Under the pieces are notes generated by a model. That model was not told where the DNA came from and did no database searches. It worked only from the letters and a program-made list of their open reading frames with translations. A stretch of 64,000 nt of DNA from Tritrichomonas musculus (Eukaryota; Parabasalia; Tritrichomonadida; Tritrichomonadidae), in NCBI GenBank assembly GCA_039105265.1, contig JAPFFF010000029.1:992001-1056000 (forward strand), in the 5' to 3' direction. Shown piece by piece: positions 1 through 11,052 of this stretch; the stretch's first letter is position 1, and the number at the start of each line of letters is the position of its first letter. Made by a program: the position numbers and the translations under genes.

Positions 1-35
1 CAACTGCAGAAGATATAGATAGTTTCATTATACAT

Positions 36-3000
36 GTGCATAAACTTAAACGAATATTGGATGATTCACATGAACAGTACTACCAAGATATACTCAAACG
101 TGATGATTACTTTGAAGAAGATATTAATGAAGAAGATGAACGCTATTTCAACACAAAACAACAACAAATCGAGAGAGAATTCGAGATAAAAGAAGCTATT
201 AATAGGGCTTATGAAGCAGTTGATGATGCAATACAATTAATCAAAGAACAAAAACATCCAGTTTTACAGAAGACTGAGAGATTAATCATCCCTGAGGCTC
301 CATTAATCAAAAATCATCAAAAACAATACTTTCCAGAGAATGAAGAACTATATGAATATCTCGATAAATTCGCACACAATTTCACATCAAAACACAGTGA
401 TTTCCTTATGATTAACGAGCCACATGATTTCGATAGAGCTGTAAATGAATGGAATCACTATAATAAATATCCCACAGAAAATGCTGTTGAACGAGGTCCT
501 ATAACAACATATTATTTCAATCAAATTGCATCATTAGATAATATCTTTGAGTGTCTTCACAATGTATACAAGAAAGAGCTGAAACCATTTAAGGTTCATT
601 TTCAACTATCAGGAGTCTTCGAAACATACACTTATGATTTTGAATCATTAGAAGAGAAATACGAATATATAGCTAGAGATATTATTTGGAAGAACTATCA
701 ATCAATGGTCCCCATCATCATCAGTAAATTTGAAGACCTTGAAATAGTGAAATTATATATCGAATCAGTTCTTCACTCATATGAGACAGAATCATCAAGC
801 ACAAAACTTATATTAGTTGGTTCAATAGCTTTCACAGTTTCAAGAATGAGAAGAATAACTGGTCATATAAAGGATTTACCAATTGAATTCATCAAAAATG
901 ATTTCATTATTGCTGACAATGAAGATGATAAACTATGTTTCTTCAGATTCTTAGCAGTATGTTTAAATGAAAAACTTGCAGATACCAAAACATATGATTG
1001 TGCCAAACGAACCAAAATCGCAAAGAAACTACTTCTTAAAGAACACAACATTATATACAGTACAAAGATTCCAAATGAGGGAAAGAAAATACTAGATGAA
1101 TTTGAAGGTGTTTCAATGGAGCAAATGAAAGATTTAGCACAAAAGAATCACATCAATATCAATATATATGAGTTTTTTAAGACAGATTCTGAGCAATATT
1201 ATGATTTATCAGAGCAGTGGTTCTTCGATAAAACATTTACAACATATTCTGCATTGCTTTTCACTCAAAGTCAAATCATCCATATAATGTATATCAAGAA
1301 CCCTGAAAAGCTTACAAACATCCATATTTGTCCCAAATGTCATTCATATATTCATTACGGACCAAAAAATATTAATAGATTTGAATCTCATGTTAAGCGT
1401 TGCGATGGTGTATTTAAAAAGAACTTCATACCAGTTAAAGAAGCTTTACCTTATTGTCCTCACATATTGAATAACCCTGTTTATGAATACTGTTTAGCAT
1501 ACAATCTTCAATGGAAACCTGAAATATACTATATAACATATGATTTCGAAACAATGGAGCAATCAATAAATAAATCAATCTCTAACTCAACAACAATAAA
1601 TTCAAGATTGATTCCGTTATCAGTTTCATCTTGTGTGAAGACTTTAAGTGGCTTGACAACAAAGAATTTCTCATTAAGAGACTCTCAAGAGTTCATACCA
1701 CAATGGATAAAATGGTTGTTCGAACAATCAATGAAAGTCTATGCAGATAAAATATCGTATTACAATTCATTCTTACCGGACACCTCTATTAACAAAAATA
1801 TGAATGTAATTACTGTATTAGGGTTTAACTCATCACGTTTTGACAGCAATCTATTTAAACAATATTTTAATCATTCTTTCTGGAAAGTCGAACAAAATTC
1901 AATAATTGGCACCCTATCTTCATTAAAACAATTCATTCTCACATCAGATAATCATCCAACTAAATTGAGATTCATAGATGCTCAATCATTTGTTGCAGGA
2001 GGTACATTAAAGCAATTTGGCGAAGATTTTGGCAACGTAATCGTTGACTCAAACGTGAGCGTTTGTGGTGGTATCAATGAATTGCAAAGCAATACCCAAG
2101 CTAAAGCTTGTGATATAAAAGGTGTGTTTCCTTACGAAGCAATCAACGATAAGAACTACAATGAAGTATTATCAAAATCAGAACCATTTTCATATGATGA
2201 TTTTTATAGCTATCTCAATCAAAAAAATCCTCTTACTAAAGAAGAATATGATGCTTATCTTGAAGATTCAAAACGTTTTGCAACACGATGGGAATACTTA
2301 TTGGCCTACAATGATAATGATGTTGAAATGATGATTAAACCTATTGATAATTTAATAGCACTCAATGCTCAATACAATGTTGATTTACTTTCAAATCTCT
2401 CATTATCAAAGAATGCTTCGTGCATCAAATATGCTTTGGCTTATAAAGATTTTAATCCAAGGAACAATATTGACATTACAAATAAATACAATACATTCAA
2501 ACCAAATAAGAAATGGTGGCAATATAAATGTGATAGTTATTATAATTAAGATGAGAAATTCAATAGATTAAACCCTGAAAAACCACAACGAGATTTAACA
2601 AAATGTGTGTCAGAAAATGATTTCGAAGCTTTTATGAAAATGTATGACGACCCAAATAAAGGGAAATGTCATTTATGTCATGAACATTTTACATATCAAA
2701 ATAAGCCTACATTAGATAGAATTGACAACAATAAAGGTCATCAAATTGATAACTGCTTATTGGCATGTGCTGAATGTAATAAACTTCGTAAAAGAGATGA
2801 CCCAAAAATAACAGCTCTACGAATCCAATTAAAAAAATATTGTAAATTGCATCATTTACCAACACTCATCAACGATGAACGTGAATATTATTCAATAAGA
2901 AATGCTATCACAGGAGGACTCTCTAATGTAATGCATCGAGTAAACATTAAAGATGAGACTCATATTAATAAATTTCGCTATATTGACAATAAAGGAGTTT

Positions 3001-4457
3001 TGTCATATGATACTTCTAATGTTCAGACACATATCGTCGGAATCGATTTTAACTCTTTGTATCCATCATCGTTCTCATCTTGCAGACATGAATTTAATAA
3101 GTATCATGGAGGTATAATGTATATGCCTGGAGCATTTATTAGACGAATTGATGTTAAAGATAAAGCTTCAAAAAAGAGATGCCTTGATATCATAACAAAC
3201 TCCTCAAGATTCTCAAATAAACCATCATATTTGTTCTACACAGAAGTTAAACTAAAATGTCCCACCTCAAAGATAAACTATTTTATCAATTTCCCTCCTG
3301 TGTTTCGCAATATCAATATCAAAAACGATGAATCAACAATTGGTACTTATATGTACAATTACATGAAAACAAATAAATTAACTTCTACAGATATGGAAGA
3401 ACGCAAGCTTACAATGCTTCTTGATACCCATGATGAATACATGATTTTCTCAAATTATTATCTCTGGTTTCTGTTAGACCACGGATTGATTATTGATGAT
3501 GTCAAATCTGTTTCTCAATATGAAGCTCATACAGGATTTCATGAATTTGTATCAGAATTTATGAAGAAACGTCAGGATATTATTAGTGGTGTTAGTAAAG
3601 GGAATGGCTCTGAAGGAGACTTGAGCGTAGCGAATAAGAAATTCTATAAAATATCTATGAATGGATCATATGGATATGATGGTATGAACACTGAGAAATT
3701 CAGTAAAGTCAAAATATGTGATGCAAATAAAGCTTATCAATATATCTTCTCTCAAACTTATAAGGGCGGTGCACAATTAAGTGATAATACATTTTTGATT
3801 CAACAAACACCCAAATCATATCATTGCAACACATGCATTCAAGAATCATTGTGGACTCTCGATAACGCAAAGTTTTGGTATCTGACTTTCTATTACGATT
3901 TTATGAATAATTGTTTTGATATGGATAAACTACATTTTATAGAGGGTGATACTGATTCAGCATATTTTGCAGTTGCTGGAAATCCAAATGAAGGTCCGGA
4001 GCAATTATTTGATTATGTTATTAAAAACAAAGAGTTTTACAGCAAGAATATATATAAATTCTTACCCAACCCATCAATCAACACTATTCAAGACGAAAAA
4101 AAGATATTAGGATGTGCAATTGAAAAATATGGAGAAAATATGATTGCTCTTACACCTAAATGTTATACAATATTTAATAATAATGGACATACAAAAGCAC
4201 TCAAACTCAAAGGTGTATCTTTAAAGAAGAATCATATCATGTCTTCCGACTACAAATCAATAATTGATAATCAGTCAATTAAGACTGGTAAGAACATAAA
4301 TCTACAAATGCAGAACAATAAGATGAGTAAAATAACTGTAAACAAAAATGCTCTCACAGGATGTCATACAAAAATGATTGTTTTACCAAATCAATCATGC
4401 GCACCCTATATTAGTGGTTTAACAGCAAATAATTATCATATCCAAACGAAATACTAA
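36..4457 (+). pseudogene. polB: Polinton protein-primed DNA polymerase B (fossil, broken)
   Basis: This is a family B, protein-primed polymerase of the DNA_pol_B_2 type, which would copy the linear element from its ends. Exonuclease motifs are seen as YDFETME near 1,540, FNSSRFDSNLF near 1,830 and YNDNDVEMM near 2,310. Polymerase motifs follow: DFNSLYPS near 3,050, KKFYKISMNGSYGY near 3,640 and EGDTDSAYF near 3,950. Between the exonuclease and palm regions, at about 2,650-2,800, there is an HNH/zinc-type nuclease-like module (CHLCH, then DRIDN, GH and ACAECN). The gene is a fossil with about one visible break. A convergent fibre-like gene follows on the other strand, separated by a 68 bp repeat. 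Confidence 0.9.
2085..2115. repeat. AAGCTT palindromic module inside polB
   Basis: A short GC-richer near-palindrome, cccaagctaaagcttgtg, lies within the polymerase gene. It matches the core of modules near 6,728, 9,650, 11,172 and 20,540 in the same element. It is short, so chance cannot be fully excluded. Confidence 0.4.
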
Positions 4458-4458
4458 G

Positions 4459-4526
4459 TATGAAAATGCATTGACTGCTGAGCATCCCAGGAATCTCCGA
4501 TTCTTTGAACTCACCACCTTTTGATT
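4459..4526 (+). repeat. 68 bp E1 3'-flank repeat, copy 1
   Basis: This tract begins at the end of the polymerase gene and is repeated in inverted orientation at 20,931-20,998 with about 3 differences in 68 bases. Both copies sit in gaps between convergent genes. Read in the direction of the gene they follow most closely (polB here, the minus-strand gene ending at 21,010 there), they have the same orientation. That suggests a conserved 3'-end signal, but a recombination site or a short mobile repeat is also possible. The first half contains tgactgctgagca, which recurs at 9,637. Confidence 0.75.
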
Positions 4527-4597
4527 TTCTCAGTTTTTGAATATGCGCATGCTCTATTTAAATCTATGATTTGACAAGCATAGCTTGACTAAAGCTT

Positions 4598-7018
4598 TTA
4601 GCTTTTGAATACAGCAAGTGTTTTATCATCTATTATTGCAGTGATAACTCCCACAGTCATACGTTTAATCTTTGATGTTATTGCAGTTTCACCACTAAGA
4701 ATCTTCAATTTATTGTCTTCATTATCAATAAATACTTCATCTCCAATACCATAACAAGATGAATCATCAACTTTTACAAGATAATCGCCATGGGAAGTGA
4801 AGGTAATACAATTATTTTTTTGGTCAATTCTAACACAAATACCAACATATTCTTTCCATGAACCAGTAGTTTTGACACTGCAAATACAATCTGTAGTATC
4901 ATTCACTGTTGAAGATATCCACGTATCACCATCATGTTTATAAACCTTACCAGTCATATATACTGGAGCTCCAATAACGAAATCATTTATTGAATTTACA
5001 GATGACTCGATTGGGGAGTAGTGGGTGATGGTTGTGTTGGATGTACCATACATTACACTCCTATATTTTGCTAAATATTCTCGGGAGATGATTTGTCTTG
5101 AATATATTTGTTTTGCATCTAATAATTCCTGAGTAGTTGTCCAGAGATATCCACCTATTGGGAAGCTATATGTAAGTGGACTTGATGATGTTATATCAAC
5201 AGTGTCTTCATAATATAGTGGGAATTTGAAATTGTCGAAATACACAGTCCTTTGATGTAATACCATTACTATGTTATGGGGATTTCCATCTGTATCATAG
5301 AATAATATCCTTATTTCAAAACATAGTGCATATTCACCTACTATGTATTCCAGTTTAATCACCTTATCTACAAGTTTTAGATAACGAATTGATGTATCCG
5401 AGACCCCCTCCGTAATTGGACCACAATCAATGGCACATCTTTTTATTAGCTGCTCATCTGTAACAGTATTCGACTTCACTTGCTCAATAGCAAGGGCCAA
5501 TTCACTTTTTAATGCATATTTATCTTGGAGAAATGCAAGATTAACAACACTGTTTAAGTTTGTTTCATCATAATCTTCATTTGCAATATAACAACTTATT
5601 ACATTGATTCTATGTTGGTTATCAAAATCATAAACAACTCCACAACTTGAACTCATTTCTAATGTTAATGCTATATTTTGAACACCATTATTTAAAATAT
5701 AATCATTATTATTATTAATACTTGATATAGTGAATAATCCTTGATATTTAATATTTTCATCAGTTTTATCATATCCATCAAATAACATTCCATATTGTTT
5801 CCATTTTTCAAAATATTGACTTGCATTAGTATAAAGAACCGAAAGAGTATTAATACTATTACCTTCATCATAAGTTAATTCTAATTCTTGATTGAAAGTA
5901 ATTTTTTTATCAATTATTTCTGGAATATCAGATTTTAAAGCATAATTGTTTGACACATATCTAGCCGAATAAGCGTTTTTGTCTGTTGGTTCGATAGTTT
6001 TGGTTATTGAACATGATAATATTTCCGGTGTTTCACCAGTTCCTGGATTGATTAATTCATGGGAGTTATACAGATACCAAAGACTAGAATCACTTCCTTC
6101 CATACGCAGTATCTGAGAGGGTAGATTATCATCATCGTCATTGTACGAATAGTCTGCGTGAACATAATGGGCTGTATAGTAACTGTCTGATGATACAATA
6201 TCTAACCCATATTGCTCAATCAGTACATGATATGGGTCATAATCTAAATCAAGAATTGTATTATTGGCGATTGTGAATTGAATAGTTGTTGGTCCCTCAA
6301 TAATCTCTGGAATTTCGCTTTTCACTTGCTCAATAATCTTTGGGAGGTTTTCTTTTGAAACATATTCTCTGGCACAAGAATCCAAAGCTGCTTGAAGACC
6401 TTCATTAGCCGCCATACTTGTCAAACACATTGATGCTTGAGCTGATAATGGTTTAACATCATCAGCCATCAATTTCTGAAACACTTCGTCTGATAATTGT
6501 TCTCTTATGTTCAATTGCAACTCACTATTTTTGAGAACTGTGGGTATCTCTGGTAAGTCTTCTTTTTTCACATACTCATCAAGATTCGTAAGCTTTGCGT
6601 ATGGTTCCAAAGCAGTTGTCAAAGCAGATTCATTAACCAAATCTGTAGGTATTTCAGGTATGTCAGTTGATAATGCAAAATTGTTAACAACGTAATCACG
6701 TAATGTATTAACAGCGTTTTGACAAGCTAAAGCTTGGGCCTTGCTTTGCAAGTCAATTTCTTCATTACTAGCATACTTTAATAATTCTTTATTGAATTCC
6801 TCTGTTTTCAAATAATCGAATAAATCAGTTGTTTTCGCGTATGGTTTCAATAATTCTTTCAATTCCTCGGTATTCAAGCTTGACCCCAAATTATTTCCGT
6901 TATTACACTTACACCCACATGAAGTGGCATATTGTTTTATGTATTCTATTATTAATTCATCTATTGTATTTACCCTTTTGATACTACCTGCTTGCTCTAT
7001 CGTAAACATTTTGAACAT
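4598..7018 (-). CDS. Fibre-like virion protein of Polinton E1
   Basis: An 806-residue protein that resembles phage tail-fibre or appendage proteins in design. I see at least five copies of a short motif of the type YALKSDIPEI, YVKKEDLPEIP or YVSKENLPKI, at roughly residues 55, 140, 215, 350 and 500, separated by beta-rich domains. Such repeats usually mark trimeric coiled-coil or beta stalks. The C-terminal 100 residues are a beta-rich head-like domain. No signal peptide or membrane segment is seen. Its ATG is only 5 bp from the divergent gene starting at 7,024. The likely role, a host-contact or vertex fibre of a virus-like particle, is inferred from architecture only. Confidence 0.6.
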   Translation of the reverse strand: MFKMFTIEQAGSIKRVNTIDELIIEYIKQYATSCGCKCNNGNNLGSSLNTEELKELLKPYAKTTDLFDYLKTEEFNKELLKYASNEEIDLQSKAQALACQNAVNTLRDYVVNNFALSTDIPEIPTDLVNESALTTALEPYAKLTNLDEYVKKEDLPEIPTVLKNSELQLNIREQLSDEVFQKLMADDVKPLSAQASMCLTSMAANEGLQAALDSCAREYVSKENLPKIIEQVKSEIPEIIEGPTTIQFTIANNTILDLDYDPYHVLIEQYGLDIVSSDSYYTAHYVHADYSYNDDDDNLPSQILRMEGSDSSLWYLYNSHELINPGTGETPEILSCSITKTIEPTDKNAYSARYVSNNYALKSDIPEIIDKKITFNQELELTYDEGNSINTLSVLYTNASQYFEKWKQYGMLFDGYDKTDENIKYQGLFTISSINNNNDYILNNGVQNIALTLEMSSSCGVVYDFDNQHRINVISCYIANEDYDETNLNSVVNLAFLQDKYALKSELALAIEQVKSNTVTDEQLIKRCAIDCGPITEGVSDTSIRYLKLVDKVIKLEYIVGEYALCFEIRILFYDTDGNPHNIVMVLHQRTVYFDNFKFPLYYEDTVDITSSSPLTYSFPIGGYLWTTTQELLDAKQIYSRQIISREYLAKYRSVMYGTSNTTITHYSPIESSVNSINDFVIGAPVYMTGKVYKHDGDTWISSTVNDTTDCICSVKTTGSWKEYVGICVRIDQKNNCITFTSHGDYLVKVDDSSCYGIGDEVFIDNEDNKLKILSGETAITSKIKRMTVGVITAIIDDKTLAVFKS
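6724..6757. repeat. AAGCTTGGGCC module inside the fibre gene
   Basis: The stretch gacaagctaaagcttgggcc followed by ttgctttgc shares its core with modules near 9,650, 11,172 and 20,540. In the fibre gene it is read on the opposite strand from the copy in the ATPase gene, and the reading frame stays open. Confidence 0.5.
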
Positions 7019-7023
7019 AATAA

Positions 7024-9536
7024 ATGACGTCAGATGTGGATGAACAATTAATAATGAATGAGGTGAAAAAGAAAGATTATCAAGATATGCTCATATTCAT
7101 GTTCCAAAATAGTGAATCAGAGCAAATAAAAACAATAATACACAATATTATTGGGTGTCTTAAGAATCCTCGTAACTATATCAAAGACGTGAAAGAAAAG
7201 CTAAAAGAGATGCTTGATAAATATAACGCAAAGCCTAAAGGAAGTAAAAGACAAAAAAATGAATTAGCTAAAATACTTGATTCAAAAGCGAATTACTTTA
7301 TTGATATATCTGGCTTACTAAAAGATAAAGAAAAGCCTGTTATTCCACATATTGAAGAGGAGGAAGAACCTGACTTGGAAGGCCATTATTTTAGAAACAG
7401 AATTAATAAAGACATTGAATCACTTAGTAATTTATTTACACTTGATAGTAATCATATTAATGCTTTACACTTATTTTATTGTATTGCTGATGACTCAAAA
7501 AGGTATCCGTTATTTAATAAAAAAGATACTACACAGATTCAATCACTTGTCGTATCATTGACTGAAAACATAGATTCACATAAAAACAATAAGATACCAG
7601 ATGACATAAATAACCTAATGCAATTTGAGAAACAAAGAAGACAAACCAATATTGAAACAATGAGAAAGTTAGCTGAATCTAATCAAGAAGGTCAGCAATT
7701 ATTAGATGCTTACAATAAATCTTCTACAATTGATGCTAACCAACTAGAAAGGTTTGGCTTATTAAATGAAGAGTTTACTGCTAAAAAACTTTATGGTTAC
7801 TATAATAGGTCTATAAATCCTAAAGATGACTCCGATGTTAGAGTTAGGAATATCACATTACAATTACATGATGCAATAAGAGAAACAAACATATTTGAAG
7901 AAACAACTGAACCTAAAAACAAAAAGCAACTCAAACAATTAATAAAGTACCTTAATGAAAATGGAGATAGAGAAATATTTTTTAATATGAATAGTGATAT
8001 AGAAGAGGAAGCTGCGGAGGAAGAGAAAGACCCAATCTCAAGCTTTGCTTGCAAATCTTTATCCGACTATAAAACAATGTCGAAGCGTGTTTTTAGCACA
8101 CCAACCAAAGAATATCTTAGAAGAAACAAACCAATTGAAGCTGACGATGATCACAACAACTTTTCAGAACTATTGAACCCAAATATTGAAGCAACAGTAG
8201 GACCTGATGTAAATCCAGAAGAATTCTTAAATGAATATATGAAGTCTGTCCCAACTGGTAAACGTGCTGGTAAAACATTTGAAGCATCACAAAAACGTAT
8301 GAGTGACCTGTACATTTTCGAAAACAAACAAAGTATTGATGTTAGTAAATATCGAGGGGAATTATTTGATATTCTTATTAACGGTAATTACCGTGTCAAG
8401 TTTTCACCTAAATGTGCTACAAGAGATGGAGCAGAAGCTTATTGCAAGAAAAGATTTGATAAAATGGATATCCATTATATCGTTTAGTACCAGCTAGGCA
8501 TGACACTAAAGACCCTCTCGGTAATCCAATTTGTGATTTAAACGGTGATAGAGTAGAAGATATTGTTATTGTTGATACCCGTGGTAAGCCTGTTATTATT
8601 AATGGATATCGTCTTGTTAAAGCAGACCCTTATAAGAAATTATGGCAAACCGAACGTATTGCTGGTAAAACAAATGATTCATTCGAAGTATGGCTTAAGA
8701 ATCTTATGGGAGCTAAACGAACATGGGAATACACTCCAGAACAATGGAATGAAGGTAAGTTTAAACCTGAAATTGATAAGAAATTAGAAAAAGTAATAAA
8801 CTCATATCAATCTGTTGGTTTATCCAAACCCAAAATCAGTTCCAAAATTACTGCAAGAGGTTTGTGGAGTTCTATATTTTCAAAAATATGGTAGACTGTT
8901 TTATACAATATATTTACTAATGAAGAATACAAAGATTTGGAACCATTAAAATGAATATTTAGTTATTTCAAAGTATGTACAGCCATATTTATTGCACGTT
9001 ACGAATCTAAAGTGATGAAAGACCATGAACGCAATGATTGGAGTGATTGGGTTAAATATAAGAAATTACATCCAAAATCCGTAAATGCTGAATTGGGTGT
9101 TATGATTCAAAAAGAATATAATGAAAGCATTAAAGCGACTATGCCAGTTGATGGAGAAATAAATAGTGATGGTGAAATATCAGGAGTATTACAAGAAATA
9201 TTGGAGCAAACAAATGACCTCATCTTTAAGACTGGTCTTGGATTCACAGAAGATAAGAAAGACCAATATGCACAGTTAGCTCAAGCTATAATTGAAAATA
9301 AAGTAAGTACAGCAACAAAGAAGCAATTACAAAACAAATTTGGTGAAAATATTGATGCTTGGATTGATTCACAAGTTGGTGGAAATTACACCACAATCAA
9401 AGGATTATATAAGGCTGCACATAAAGGTGCTGGTGATAAATCATATATTAGGTCACGAACTGTTGAAAAGCCAGCTAAAGCTGAAATTATTGAGGAACCT
9501 TCTACTGATGATGATGATGATGAAGATGAAGCATAA
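7024..9536 (+). pseudogene. Unrecognised large Polinton E1 protein (fossil, broken)
   Basis: A long plus-strand coding tract, highly charged and mostly helical, with acidic clusters and a very acidic C-terminus (poly-Asp/Glu). I recognise no domain. It is a fossil with about two or three breaks. Its position between the fibre gene and a minus-strand structural-type cluster suggests it belongs to the element's own core set, but no function can be assigned. The start is set by an ATG immediately divergent from the fibre gene. Confidence 0.5.
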
Positions 9537-9570
9537 AAAAATTACTATTCCTACTTTATATCCTTGCTAA

Positions 9571-10566
9571 TTATTTTTTTGAACCTGGTAATTTGAATGT
9601 TGTTGTATGCGCCTTATTTGTTCCTGGATTTACCTGTGACTGCTGAGCAGGCCCAAGCTTCGCTTGCGACAAGAAATCATTTTTAGCTTCTGTTGGACTT
9701 GCAACCTTTTGATTCTTAGATGTATCACGAGCTATACTAGATTTTTCAGGTTCTTGGTAAAAATATTTGAAGTCAGTTATTGGTGATGGTAATACCTTCT
9801 TTGGGCGTATTTCATCGGGTATATCAAGTTTTTCATTATTATATTCAATATTTACTTTTGGGTCATATCCACTAAATAAGGAAGGCTCCCTAGGATGTGA
9901 ATTATTTGTATTTACCTTTAAGATAGGGCTTGTGATATTTGATTTGAATACATTGAATACTGGAAAATGGTATTTCCAATCCTGAAATTCATATTTGAAA
10001 CCTTTAATATCAGCATCTTCATTTTTATTTCGCAATCGAACTTTCTGCCATTGGCTCATGAATGTTTCTTTTTCGAAACAGAGAAAGATAATTATTGGTA
10101 CTGGCTTAACTGTGTAATCAACGTCTACACTCGAAGATAGTTGATAACAGAAATTATTTGTTTCTTTTACATCATATCTATAATCATAGTCTCCAATCAA
10201 TAGTATATATGTTTTATTTAGGTTAGGAAATGATTTTTCAACAAATTGGATATCTGTATTACCAAAATTAGAAAAAAGATCCACAGTTATTGTGAATAAA
10301 CGTAATAGACTAGGATCGTTTGTATTATTTATATTTCTCTCATCTTTGAAATCCACTTTTTTAGGTAAATCCAACGTTACTTCGCTACCATTAATAAGCA
10401 CAAATAATTCATGGTAATTACTACTTAAATACAATAAGACTCTCCTATTTCTTTCAGAGATATATGAAAACAGTTGATGGTCCTTATTAATATTGATACA
10501 ATTTGGATCTTGTAAATTAAGTTCTTGCAGTGCTGTGAATACCGATTTTTGGTCGCTGTTATTCAT
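9571..10566 (-). CDS. Unrecognised Polinton E1 protein, 331 aa
   Basis: No family recognised. The first 200 residues alternate hydrophobic and polar stretches typical of beta sheets, and the last 80 are polar, proline-rich and probably disordered. The C-terminus contains the peptide SQAKLGPAQQS. That peptide is nearly identical to one in the element's ATPase (SQAKLGPAELS) because both genes carry the same short DNA module. It is first in a row of five minus-strand genes that includes the integrase and capsid genes, so a virion or assembly role is plausible but unproven. Confidence 0.6.
   Translation of the reverse strand: MNNSDQKSVFTALQELNLQDPNCININKDHQLFSYISERNRRVLLYLSSNYHELFVLINGSEVTLDLPKKVDFKDERNINNTNDPSLLRLFTITVDLFSNFGNTDIQFVEKSFPNLNKTYILLIGDYDYRYDVKETNNFCYQLSSSVDVDYTVKPVPIIIFLCFEKETFMSQWQKVRLRNKNEDADIKGFKYEFQDWKYHFPVFNVFKSNITSPILKVNTNNSHPREPSLFSGYDPKVNIEYNNEKLDIPDEIRPKKVLPSPITDFKYFYQEPEKSSIARDTSKNQKVASPTEAKNDFLSQAKLGPAQQSQVNPGTNKAHTTTFKLPGSKK
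9637..9673 (-). repeat. AAGCTTGGGCC/GCTCAGCAGTCA composite module
   Basis: Read on the minus strand this tract carries aagcttgggcctgctcagca followed by gtca. It combines the AAGCTTGGGCC core shared with the ATPase gene copy and the GCTCAGCAGTCA core of the 68 bp repeats at 4,459 and 20,931. It is in frame within the 331-residue gene. Confidence 0.6.
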
Positions 10567-10623
10567 TTTTTATTCAAAAAAAGCTATAGCTTAACAAGAA
10601 CTCTGTTCTTGAAAAGCTGTCAC

Positions 10624-11052
10624 TTAATAAATAAGAAGGCAGCTCATGATAAATGCTGATGGTATGATTGAATTACCGTACAAATCGGTGAACCATATCT
10701 TGTAATCCCTCTTATTGCTACTGAAGAATTCGTATTTTCGATATTTGGTTTGACGTTTATTAGCCAACATAATGAATGAATCACAATAGGCATCTAATTG
10801 AACTATATCTGAATGCACCATTAAATCACCAACTAAAAAGTCTTTTACAATTGCTCCAACATATTGAATTACAAAATATTTCTTGTTTCTGCTTGATACA
10901 AATTCAAGTGGCAACGTAAATTCTGTTGATTGAGTGTGGAAATAACGTTTTGTTATGGGCTGTTTTACATTGTTTGTTGCAACATTCTTGATATTATTCA
11001 TAAGCATTTTTTCATAGAAACTAAATGTTAAAATACTTAATGTAATCTTCAT
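10624..11052 (-). CDS. Small Polinton E1 protein, candidate minor capsid
   Basis: A 142-residue protein, or 127 residues if translation starts at the internal ATG at 11,007, which avoids overlap with the integrase gene. It is beta-rich. The end, with FTDLYGNSIIPSAF and then an alternating hydrophobic strand, resembles the last strands of jelly-roll minor capsid proteins of large DNA viruses. That resemblance is my pattern impression only. It sits directly downstream of the integrase on the same strand. Confidence 0.45.
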   Translation of the reverse strand: MKITLSILTFSFYEKMLMNNIKNVATNNVKQPITKRYFHTQSTEFTLPLEFVSSRNKKYFVIQYVGAIVKDFLVGDLMVHSDIVQLDAYCDSFIMLANKRQTKYRKYEFFSSNKRDYKIWFTDLYGNSIIPSAFIMSCLLIY

